Assembly: GCA_040389045.1 (NCBI GenBank)
Contig: JAZKAT010000035.1
Location: 1 to 16,430 of the forward strand
Length of the DNA: 16,430 bases
Source: UBA5158 sp040389045
Lineage (GTDB): Bacteria > Pseudomonadota > Gammaproteobacteria > DSM-16500
Direction: 5' to 3'
Shown: piece by piece, positions 7,116 through 14,176 of the stretch
Position numbering within the stretch: position 1 is the stretch's first letter
How the letters are laid out: each line of letters begins with the position of its first letter
The notes under the pieces: model-generated
Databases searched by the model: none
What the model saw: only the letters and a program-made list of their open reading frames with translations
Told to the model about the DNA's origin: nothing
Made by a program: the position numbers and the translations under genes

Positions 7116-8426
7116 ATGAGTAAATATTCAAAGCAAGCCAATACAGTTTTAGCAGAAGTAGTAAGACTATTACCACAGCATGGACCATACTCTTCCTTAC
7201 ACGATATTAAAACAGCATTCCAAAATCTTTATAACCCAAATTTTTCTTATGAAGGTTTGGCAGCTAATAAATTAATAGTCGAAGCGTTACAGAAAGAGGG
7301 AGTAGAACTTACGCATGTTATGGAAGTCTTGGAAACCCATAAAGCACATTGCAAACTTCTTCAAGAATATATTACAACTAGACTGTTGGAAGATAAAGAA
7401 TTAACTATCAATACTGTCGTGGATGAAATTCGCGAGTTAATCACCAGTGAGAACTTACCAGAATCAGCTAAAGGCACTACCAAAGAAACCATATATTTTG
7501 CAGAAATTAGTCAGTTAGACACTGCTTTTGTGTTTACTACAAGTCGTCTTGATGCTGTTGCGGCATTAATGGCTGTTAATATTCCTCCTGCAAAAGCTTT
7601 CAACGTTGTCGATCAAACGCATGGTTCTATTATCGGTGAAATACCAAAACTTGTTCATACTGTTAAAGGTAGGGTGACAAATATTTTGGTTACCATCGCA
7701 TTCGAGCAGAAAATGGATGAAGTCGGAAGAGTAAAGGAAGATTTGATAAATGTGCTTGGCGGCGAAATTTCTCAATTTTCTTTTAAACTTGACTACGAAC
7801 AAGCGATGAAAGGATTGAAAGAATTAATAACCACAAATTTAAAAGGTTTAAATCCAATCGATTTCGTTAATGGCTTATGTACTCCTGAATTTATCAAAGA
7901 AATGGACGGAGAGGTAAAACTAGCTAAAGAAAACTTTGTAAATGGACTCATCCAGGAAAGTATGGAACCTTATTGGAAATTACATGGAAACATTCCTGAT
8001 GCAATAGATGGAATGTTAGATGCAAAAATGCATCAACTCTATGCCAATGTCTTCCAACCCTGGAAAAAAAATTCAACCTATGTACTTCCACAACCGGTAA
8101 ATACTTGTCTGCCAGTCCCAGGGCAGCCAGCCCTAGCTGATAGCTTGCCAACTCAGCTGATTGCCAGCAACACTTACGGACTAAATCAATATAAGGGAAT
8201 GGGAATAGGGGCGGGTGGAATGCTGTTGGCGGTAATGGCATATAACAGATTCGCAACGCCTGCTTATGAAAATATTATTAAACCCGTGACCACCAGAGCG
8301 TGGAATGCATGCAACCGTCTTGGGGTTTTACTATTTTCTAGCAATAGCTCTAGAGATCGCTTCGAATATAATAATCAAACTACGCTATTGCCCATGCACA
8401 ACGAACAGAACTTTAAAGCAAATTAA
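7116..8426 (+). CDS. Protein of unknown function, one putative membrane segment
   Basis: I do not recognise this 436-aa protein. It has no signal peptide. Residues 1-315 look soluble and mostly helical, with charged stretches. Residues 322-350 are rich in proline (LPQPVNTCLPVPGQPALADSLP) and look like a linker. A glycine-rich hydrophobic segment follows (about 361-376, GMGIGAGGMLLAVMAY), which could be a C-terminal membrane anchor. The last 60 residues are polar. It stands alone, with its own ribosome site (AGGA, 7102-7105), an intrinsic terminator just after the stop, and a possible PmrA-type box upstream. In a Legionellales genome these traits would fit a secreted effector or a lineage-specific protein, but no effector domain or clear C-terminal secretion signal is visible. 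Confidence 0.8.
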   Translation: MSKYSKQANTVLAEVVRLLPQHGPYSSLHDIKTAFQNLYNPNFSYEGLAANKLIVEALQKEGVELTHVMEVLETHKAHCKLLQEYITTRLLEDKELTINTVVDEIRELITSENLPESAKGTTKETIYFAEISQLDTAFVFTTSRLDAVAALMAVNIPPAKAFNVVDQTHGSIIGEIPKLVHTVKGRVTNILVTIAFEQKMDEVGRVKEDLINVLGGEISQFSFKLDYEQAMKGLKELITTNLKGLNPIDFVNGLCTPEFIKEMDGEVKLAKENFVNGLIQESMEPYWKLHGNIPDAIDGMLDAKMHQLYANVFQPWKKNSTYVLPQPVNTCLPVPGQPALADSLPTQLIASNTYGLNQYKGMGIGAGGMLLAVMAYNRFATPAYENIIKPVTTRAWNACNRLGVLLFSSNSSRDRFEYNNQTTLLPMHNEQNFKAN

Positions 8427-8450
8427 TACTAATAAAGCTACATCACTGAT

Positions 8451-8480
8451 AAGAGCAGCAACTCTGCTGCTCTTTATTTT
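8451..8480 (+). terminator. Intrinsic terminator of the 7116 gene
   Basis: A perfect 10-bp stem (AAGAGCAGCA, 8451-8460, with TGCTGCTCTT, 8465-8474) closes a 4-base loop and is followed by a T-rich tail (TATTTT). It begins 24 bases after the stop codon. It lies just past the end of the convergent transglycosylase gene, but no T-tract follows it on the minus strand, so it serves mainly the plus-strand transcript. Confidence 0.85.
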
Positions 8481-8484
8481 CTAG

Positions 8485-9525
8485 CTAGATGATTACACTG
8501 CTGCTAGCCAGAGTTTCTCTCGCACGAGTCGTAGGAGCGCCTGCTGGTACTAATAAAATATACTGACCTTTCTTCGTCGGCATTACTTCGTGAGTGTAAT
8601 CTGGATTTAAAACTTTTAATGTTTCAATAGAAATACCGGAAGTCTTGGCAACATGATTTAAAGTAAGCGGCTTATCTACTTTCAATTGCGTGAAATACGG
8701 TTGATTAGCAATCGGTGGTAACGTAACACCGTATTTTTTTGGATTCTTAATAATTTCCGCGACTGCCATTAACTTTGGTAAATATACTTTGGTTTCTTTA
8801 GGAATGGAAAGGTTCCAAAAACTATGGCTGCCGGCGCGACGTATCGCGGAATCAATTTTCACCTGGCCACAGTTGTAAGCAGCAATCGCCAAATACCAAT
8901 CACCATCAAAAGCCACGCCTAAATCTTTAAAGTAGGCGAGGGCGGCGGCGGTTGATACTACTACATTGCGACGACCATCATAGCGTGATCTTACTTTTAC
9001 GCCTAACTCATGCGCGGTGCCCGGCATTAATTGCCAAAGACCAGTCGCACCTTTGGTTGAATGGTCGTTAGGATTAAATTCACTTTCAATCACTGGAATT
9101 AAAGCTAATTCACCTGGTAATCCGCGTTGCTGGGTTTGTTGGTGAATAAAATAAATGTAGGGGCTGGCTGCTTTTAAAATACTATAAAGTTTATTCTGAT
9201 CTGCCAGTAATTTACGAATTTCACTTTTAACTTGAGATAATTGCGCTTTATGATCCATCTTGAAATCTTGACGGATGTTAGTCCAGACCGAATCGTCAAC
9301 TTTGACTAGTGGAGTGGTTTGAATAACTGGCGCGGGCACAGGAGCATGCACCGCAAGTAGAATAGAAACCGGCACGAGTACAGGTGCAGAAACTGCAACA
9401 GATTCGTGGCTGAAATCCACAACATGAGTGATAGGGTTAGTAAACAATGTTAAAAAGAGGTAACAGACAAACAGACCTAACAGAGTTTGTAACCAAATAT
9501 ACGAACGATTAATTGACGAAAACAT
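8485..9525 (-). CDS. MltD-like membrane-anchored lytic transglycosylase with LysM
   Basis: This enzyme should cleave glycan strands of peptidoglycan, forming 1,6-anhydro ends, in the periplasm. The 346-aa protein has an N-terminal hydrophobic anchor (about 10-29), an Ala/Pro/Val-rich linker (about 43-75), an SLT catalytic domain (about 121-240) and one LysM domain (about 277-328). The catalytic glutamate is E147 in PVIESEFNP, followed by GATGLWQLMP (159-168) and AIAAYNCG (213-220). YDGRR (182-186) and the stretch after the SLT core follow E. coli MltD closely. MltD has 452 aa, a lipobox and two LysM domains; this protein is shorter and has no lipobox, as C21 follows LFV, so it is probably anchored in the inner membrane. 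No clear ribosome site precedes the ATG. Confidence 0.9.
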   Translation of the reverse strand: MFSSINRSYIWLQTLLGLFVCYLFLTLFTNPITHVVDFSHESVAVSAPVLVPVSILLAVHAPVPAPVIQTTPLVKVDDSVWTNIRQDFKMDHKAQLSQVKSEIRKLLADQNKLYSILKAASPYIYFIHQQTQQRGLPGELALIPVIESEFNPNDHSTKGATGLWQLMPGTAHELGVKVRSRYDGRRNVVVSTAAALAYFKDLGVAFDGDWYLAIAAYNCGQVKIDSAIRRAGSHSFWNLSIPKETKVYLPKLMAVAEIIKNPKKYGVTLPPIANQPYFTQLKVDKPLTLNHVAKTSGISIETLKVLNPDYTHEVMPTKKGQYILLVPAGAPTTRARETLASSSVII

Positions 9526-9609
9526 TTTAGATATTTTTTATTATTTTTATAACAAGAGGATAACTAGCGGTATTCATGTATGCTCCAAACTTATTTAAAA
9601 CAGGTGCGT

Positions 9610-9642
9610 AGTATACCCCAGAATCCTTAAGAAAACCTTAAT
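9610..9642 (-). promoter_or_regulatory. Candidate promoter with PmrA/BasR-type box for the transglycosylase gene
   Basis: On the minus strand, ATTAAG-N5-CTTAAG (complement of 9626-9642) is followed ten bases later by TATACT (complement of 9610-9615), five of six matches to the -10. The box covers the place where a -35 should be and no good -35 is present, which is the layout of an activator-dependent promoter. Read on the plus strand, the box is CTTAAG-N5-CTTAAT, an exact YTTAAK-N5-YTTAAK match, but no good -10 follows at that distance. The 17 bases match the site at 7010-7026 at 15 positions. Transcription would begin near 9603, about 78 bases before the ATG. Confidence 0.42.
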
Positions 9643-9744
9643 GTTGTCTCTTTGAGCCAAATTATAAAATATTTAATTAATAATCAATTAGTTATAATGC
9701 TAGTAGTTAACTTAAATTGCATGTATTTTATGCTGGTTTGCAAG

Positions 9745-9750
9745 TATAAT
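9745..9750 (+). promoter_or_regulatory. Candidate -10 element for the 9815 operon
   Basis: A perfect TATAAT lies 64 bases before the 9815 start. No convincing -35 exists at 16-18 bases upstream; a TTGCAT at 9717-9722 is too far. A second TATAAT at 9693-9698 is equally isolated. The 289-base gap (9526-9814) is very AT-rich, so such hexamers can be fortuitous. Apart from these hexamers and the PmrA-like box I see nothing in that gap. Confidence 0.25.
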
Positions 9751-9814
9751 AATCAATACTTAACTTTATTAAAATAAATAAAGCACCTACTTTTAAAAAT
9801 AATATGGAAGCCGA

Positions 9815-10777
9815 ATGATAAATACAACAGATGTAAAACAACATGTTTCAAAACGAATTAATATGAAATTGATAATATGTGTCATCTTTTCTTTTTTTGC
9901 GGCGTTAGGAACACTGACATATGGTTATAAGTTCGCAGAATATTTCCCCTTACAAAACACCGCATTAATATCCTACCTGGGTGTGGTCTTTGCTATTTGC
10001 GCCATGCTCGCGAATATGATGTTAGGAACTTATTCTTTAATAAGTATGAAAAACAAAAAGAACCAGAAAATTTATTTTCATATTTTATTATTAAGTTTGG
10101 CGAGTGCGATACCTTATGGTTTTTTATGTTATTTCGGTTATCAAAAAATACTTCCTGCTATAGTAAATATTCCAATTAGTATGATGGTTGTCATCGTAAA
10201 TACAGGCATTGGTTACACCGCAATTCAAAATCTTTGGTTAAACATGAAAACCACCTTGGAAAAATCCACCACGAAAACATCTCATCATTACGCGGCGACA
10301 GTCATTAATTCATTGGGATTTTTCATTGGCTTTAGCATTAGTATAATGACTTACCTGGCCGCCAGCAGTGGCATTACCGAGTTATTAATTCATTATAATT
10401 TAACTACCTTAGTCAAATATAATGCGGGCTTCATTCTGGCCATCTTGTCATGGATACCGTGCGCGGCGTTGTTTGCTCACGCGAACCAGACTGTTGCCAG
10501 CGAACTTTATGCTAAAGTTAAGCATTTCAAAAAATTTCTTCACAGTATTAATAAAACCAGTTTGGCGCTGTTAGTTTTTTGCATTTGTTCTGGATCATCC
10601 CTCACGCAAATGACCGCGGATTCTTTTGCACCGACCAAACAAATTCCTGAATTTTTTAAAGCGGACTACATTCAAATGTTAGTACAATATTTAATTCCGA
10701 TCGCATTACTTTCAAGTTCGGCATTAAATTATTTTTCGCTCACGCGATTTTTCAGTCAGCTTAAAAATAATCATTAG
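9815..10777 (+). CDS. Polytopic membrane protein of unknown function
   Basis: I cannot assign this 320-aa protein to a family. It has about eight hydrophobic segments (near 17-38, 50-76, 87-109, 114-140, 161-185, 204-222, 247-262 and 286-306), separated by short charged loops such as MKNKKNQK (78-85), consistent with an inner-membrane protein with cytoplasmic N-terminus. There are no recognisable transporter signatures. GGAAG (9806-9810) supports the ATG at 9815; M17 would be a later alternative. The gene ends 26 bases before the start of the Ntn hydrolase gene on the same strand, so the two are probably co-transcribed. A role in moving the substrate or product of that hydrolase is possible but rests only on position. 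Confidence 0.78.
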   Translation: MINTTDVKQHVSKRINMKLIICVIFSFFAALGTLTYGYKFAEYFPLQNTALISYLGVVFAICAMLANMMLGTYSLISMKNKKNQKIYFHILLLSLASAIPYGFLCYFGYQKILPAIVNIPISMMVVIVNTGIGYTAIQNLWLNMKTTLEKSTTKTSHHYAATVINSLGFFIGFSISIMTYLAASSGITELLIHYNLTTLVKYNAGFILAILSWIPCAALFAHANQTVASELYAKVKHFKKFLHSINKTSLALLVFCICSGSSLTQMTADSFAPTKQIPEFFKADYIQMLVQYLIPIALLSSSALNYFSLTRFFSQLKNNH

Positions 10778-10803
10778 TTACCCACTCATAAAAGGACTTA
10801 TGC

Positions 10804-11844
10804 ATGAATAGCTCAAGCAAAATTTTACTGGTTTTAGTTAATCTATTGTTAATTACTTACTGTGGTAATTCCTTCGCCTGTACGACAATTTTTTGGAATG
10901 ATAACAAATTAGCAAAAGTTGTTGCGCGTTCAATGGATTTATATACTTCTGACCTTCCGCAATTAGTGGTAAATCCTCGCGGCATGGCGCGCGATGGGGG
11001 AGTGGAAGTCAATCCGTTAAAGTGGGTTGCCAAATATGGCAGTGTAGTAGTCACAGCCTTTAACACGGATACGGCTTCTGATGGGATGAATGAAGAGGGG
11101 CTAAGTGTGCATTTGCTATATCTAGATAAAACTAAATATCCGGCGCGTGACGCAAAACTCCCTGGCCTCGCCAATACGATGTGGGCACAATATTTTTTAG
11201 ATAATTTTAAGACTGTTAACGAAGCGGTTGCTGAGAGTAAAAATCTTCAGATAGTTTTTAAGGTAGTCAATGGACGGGAATGGCCTATTCATCTGGCTAT
11301 GGAAGATGTCAGCGGTGACTCGGCGATTATTGAATATATTGATGGGAAGATGGATATTTATCATGGCAAACAATATACCGTTATGACGAATGAACCGGCT
11401 TATCATATCCAACTTGAAAATCTTAAACGTTATCAGACGTTTGGCGGCACACTGGCATTGCCAGGGGACGTTGATCCTTTAAGCCGTTTTGTGCGTGGCG
11501 CATTCTTTTTAAAAACCCTGCCTGCACCTAAGTCGCGTGTAGAGGCTATTGCGGGTGTATTATCAGTTATCAGGACGGATGCAGTGCCTTTTGGCGCAGT
11601 GGATATTTCTGGCAATGAGACGACAGATGCATGGCCCACACGCTGGATTACGGTCGCTGATCTTTCTAATAAAGTTTATTATTTTAATTCTACCACTTCG
11701 CCGAATATTGTCTGGATAGACTTTAGTTACCTGGATTTAAAACAAGGCGCACGCCAATTAACAATTGACCCGACTAATCTTAAATTAGTCGGCGAGATAT
11801 CCAACAGCATGATCCAACGCCCACCGACGGGTTTAAAACCTTAA
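10804..11844 (+). CDS. Secreted choloylglycine hydrolase / penicillin V acylase family Ntn hydrolase
   Basis: This family cleaves linear amide bonds: conjugated bile acids, penicillin V or, in several Gram-negative members, acyl-homoserine lactones. The 346-aa precursor has a signal peptide (1-25, ending GNSFA) immediately followed by C26, so signal peptidase cleavage would expose the N-terminal cysteine nucleophile directly. Other family residues are R42 and D45 (VARSMDLY), N96 in GMNEEGLS, N196 in MTNEP, and R228 in the block LPGDVDPLSRFVRG (219-232). The mature enzyme is probably periplasmic, which fits Gram-negative acylases more than cytosolic gut bile salt hydrolases. AAAGGA (10791-10796) supports the ATG at 10804; an ATG at 10800 is out of frame and stops at once. 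The substrate cannot be read from the sequence. Confidence 0.93.
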   Translation: MNSSSKILLVLVNLLLITYCGNSFACTTIFWNDNKLAKVVARSMDLYTSDLPQLVVNPRGMARDGGVEVNPLKWVAKYGSVVVTAFNTDTASDGMNEEGLSVHLLYLDKTKYPARDAKLPGLANTMWAQYFLDNFKTVNEAVAESKNLQIVFKVVNGREWPIHLAMEDVSGDSAIIEYIDGKMDIYHGKQYTVMTNEPAYHIQLENLKRYQTFGGTLALPGDVDPLSRFVRGAFFLKTLPAPKSRVEAIAGVLSVIRTDAVPFGAVDISGNETTDAWPTRWITVADLSNKVYYFNSTTSPNIVWIDFSYLDLKQGARQLTIDPTNLKLVGEISNSMIQRPPTGLKP

Positions 11845-11891
11845 GCCTTTAAACCCCTAAACCCTGACATTCCAGCGCAAATCATTAAACC

Positions 11892-11972
11892 CTGTCATTC
11901 CCGCGCAGGCGGGAATCCATTAATTGTCGGAGATCATTTATAAATGGATTCCCGCCTGCGCGGGAATGACAG
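11892..11972. repeat. Paired-palindrome repeat, TGTCATTCC subfamily, copy 2
   Basis: Two perfectly complementary 30-base arms (11892-11921 and 11943-11972) surround a 21-base spacer. Each arm is itself a palindrome built on CCCGC-GCAG-GCGGG, flanked by TGTCATT and AATCCATT. A degraded half copy (ctgacattccagcgc) appears just upstream at about 11865-11879. The element lies between the hydrolase gene and the assembly gap. Six-frame translation of it gives the well-known spurious peptide type with RAGGNP and RLRGND, which should not be annotated as protein. Confidence 0.92.
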
Positions 11973-11973
11973 T

Positions 11974-12073
11974 NNNNNNNNNNNNNNNNNNNNNNNNNNN
12001 NNNNNNNNNNNNNNNNNNNNNNNNNNNNNNNNNNNNNNNNNNNNNNNNNNNNNNNNNNNNNNNNNNNNNNNNN
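11974..12073. other. Assembly gap, 100 N
   Basis: Exactly 100 undetermined bases follow one base after the inverted repeat, and sequence resumes three bases before the tdk stop codon. A run of 100 is the usual placeholder for a gap of unknown size, so the true distance and any genes between the hydrolase gene and tdk are unknown. Confidence 0.95.
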
Positions 12074-12076
12074 CAT

Positions 12077-12670
12077 CTACTCAATAACCGGCACACTCTC
12101 CAACTCTTTAAAATGCTTACGACAAGTAGAAATATAATTCTCATTACCGCCAATTGCAATTTGTTCACCCTTGCGAACCACCTTACCTTTAGCATCAATA
12201 CGCGTATTCATAATCGCTTTTTTACCACAAAAACAAATCGTTTTTAATTCAACAATATTATCCGCCAAAACCAATAAAGAAAGACTACCCGGAAACGGTT
12301 CACCTTGAAAATCACTGCGTATCCCAAATGCCAGCACCGGTAAGTTGAGCCTATCGACGATATCAGTTAATTGAATGACTTGTTCTTTTGAAAGAAATTG
12401 CGCTTCATCCACTAAAATACAACTTAACTTTGCATTAGTATTTTTGGCGTTGTTTACATAATCATAAAGATTAAATGTATTATCAAAAGACACCGCATTG
12501 GCGCTTAAGCCAATACGCGATGAAACTTTGTTAGAACCGAAACGATGATCAATCGCCGAAACAAAAATAATAGTATCCATGCCCCGTTCATTATAATTGT
12601 AAGCTGACTGCAATAGCATAGTGCTTTTGCCAGCATTCATCGCCGAATAATAAAAATAAAGTTTAGCCAT
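12077..12670 (-). CDS. tdk: Thymidine kinase, type II
   Basis: Thymidine kinase phosphorylates thymidine to dTMP with ATP in the salvage pathway. The 197-aa protein has the P-loop SAMNAGKST (9-17), the DEAQF box (88-92) with catalytic E89, the thymidine-binding lasso stretch GIRSDFQGEPFPGS (116-129), and a zinc site made by C146, C148, C183 and H186. GGNENYIS (174-181) is the usual substrate-binding stretch before the last zinc ligands. The length fits the type II family (205 aa in E. coli), and the C-terminus appears natural because the stop lies just outside the gap. Its start overlaps the end of the upstream glycosyltransferase gene by eight bases, so the two genes are translationally linked. 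Confidence 0.97.
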   Translation of the reverse strand: MAKLYFYYSAMNAGKSTMLLQSAYNYNERGMDTIIFVSAIDHRFGSNKVSSRIGLSANAVSFDNTFNLYDYVNNAKNTNAKLSCILVDEAQFLSKEQVIQLTDIVDRLNLPVLAFGIRSDFQGEPFPGSLSLLVLADNIVELKTICFCGKKAIMNTRIDAKGKVVRKGEQIAIGGNENYISTCRKHFKELESVPVIE

Positions 12671-14012
12671 TGTTTAGTACCAACCATTTTTTCTTCATTA
12701 AATAGTGAATTAATTTATTGCGGACAGTGGGCGTTCTTTTGGAGAGACCACTAAAGATGATGAGTCCCACAAACATTATCAAAATTGTGACATTAAGTAA
12801 ACTCATAAAACTATAGCCGCCTCTAGCTACATTGATACAAGGGTCTCTGGTTAGACATTGATAAGTATATTGTATGGTATCAGGCAGGATAAAAAAGTTT
12901 TTAGGAATAAACAGCAAACCAAATAACAGGGTATAGCAGTAATCTAATTTTTCGTGATGGGGATTCACCATAAATAAGAATAATGGGGTATAGACAAAAA
13001 CCAAACGGTAATCGCCAGACATGATTGGCAACAATGCCAGCATCGCCACTAGTAACATTACTTGTTTCCAAAAAACTGTTTCCACTAACAAAATGTATAA
13101 TGCAACCAAAGCAAAAATGCAAATAGTTGCCAACGTATAATAAGGTATAAATGCTAGTATAGAAGCGCGATAAGTGTCATTCACCAGCATGCCGGTTTTA
13201 ATTATATAAAAATATTTCAATATCACTTTAGCCAAAGAAAACAAAGATAGCGAAGACGTTAAACCACCATCATAAATAATATAATTTTGAAATGTTTTTA
13301 AACTAGAATGCTGAATATTATGCAAGCTGCCTGAAATCCCCAATTTAAATGAAGATATAGTCAGAAGACTGAACACAATAGTAAAAACAATACATAGGAA
13401 TGCGGTAGAATAGCGTTTTTCTTTAAGAAATAAAATTATAAAAACCGCGGGAAACGCTTTCATGCCGATTGCGATAGACAATAAAAAAGCCGCTAAAATA
13501 TAAAACTTTTTCGCGAAAGCAATAACAAATAGGGCGATAAATATAAAAAGCAGGGCATCTATATTAGCTCTATCCAAACAAAATAAGGTGGGATAACTTA
13601 AAAAACACAGAATCACTATGCTTTTCATATATTCATTTGAATTAAGGGTAGTTGCAATTATTTTTAAATAATAATTCGCATTCCAGCAAATAAAACAACA
13701 AAAAATAGTAAGAAAAATCATTAATCCAGCATTCGGGTTCGTTAACCAGGTAAAGGGATAATAGATAAAATATGCCAGCGGAAAATAATTAGTGAGATGC
13801 GCATAGGGATTAAAATCCTTGGCAATAGGATAAAGATTGATAAAATCCATAAATCTATCGGCTGGCAGATATAAAAATGTATCGAAAGGAAATCCAAATT
13901 GCAGATAAGTCAAAACACTGTGATAGAAAATTGCAACGATAAAACCGAGTAAGATAATGGTTGATATCAATTGCAACTTGCCTACTGAGTTCATCACTGT
14001 TGATTTCTGCAT
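12663..14012 (-). CDS. GT87-like (DUF2029) polytopic membrane glycosyltransferase
   Basis: The 449-aa protein is almost entirely hydrophobic helices with short loops, as in GT-C fold glycosyltransferases that use polyprenyl-phosphate sugars on the outer face of the inner membrane. The pattern supports family GT87: a first periplasmic loop with acidic residues (PFDTFLYLPADRFMDF), then NPYAHLTNYFPLAYFIYYPF, LDRANIDALLF (146-156), and MKAFPAVFIILFLKEKRY with its K-x-x-P followed by a basic loop. Acceptor and sugar cannot be inferred. AGGGA lies about seven bases ahead of the ATG at 14012; M7 is an alternative start. It precedes tdk with an 8-base overlap and is divergent from another GT-C-like gene at 14177, which hints at a shared envelope-glycan task. 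Confidence 0.8.
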   Translation of the reverse strand: MQKSTVMNSVGKLQLISTIILLGFIVAIFYHSVLTYLQFGFPFDTFLYLPADRFMDFINLYPIAKDFNPYAHLTNYFPLAYFIYYPFTWLTNPNAGLMIFLTIFCCFICWNANYYLKIIATTLNSNEYMKSIVILCFLSYPTLFCLDRANIDALLFIFIALFVIAFAKKFYILAAFLLSIAIGMKAFPAVFIILFLKEKRYSTAFLCIVFTIVFSLLTISSFKLGISGSLHNIQHSSLKTFQNYIIYDGGLTSSLSLFSLAKVILKYFYIIKTGMLVNDTYRASILAFIPYYTLATICIFALVALYILLVETVFWKQVMLLVAMLALLPIMSGDYRLVFVYTPLFLFMVNPHHEKLDYCYTLLFGLLFIPKNFFILPDTIQYTYQCLTRDPCINVARGGYSFMSLLNVTILIMFVGLIIFSGLSKRTPTVRNKLIHYLMKKKWLVLNNG

Positions 14013-14176
14013 TAGCGTCCCTGCCGCTGCCTTGTTACGGTTATAGATATAATATCTTATTCAAGAGGCTTTAAATAGGGGAATCCGGTCATGCCAGCTA
14101 TGCCTCGGTTTGCTTTCCTAATCGGGTCTCGTTAAACTATCACCACCGGTGTATATTCAGGGTAGGAAAGAGCCTT

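Noticed and set aside
7116..7130. Shared MSKY start of PhhA and the divergent 7116 protein
   Set aside because: The similarity stops after four residues, so it is coincidence and not a duplicated 5' end.
9526..9814. Small gene or RNA gene in the AT-rich gap
   Set aside because: No open frame with a ribosome site and no tRNA-like or other recognisable folded RNA could be seen.
11885..12247. Open frames through the repeat and the N run, with RAGGNP and RLRGND peptides
   Set aside because: They are translations of the palindromic repeat and of undetermined bases, not proteins.
14087..14098. Possible fourth copy of the TGTCAT repeat (ggtcatgccagc)
   Set aside because: Only about a dozen bases match and there is no partner arm, so it may be chance or a decayed remnant.
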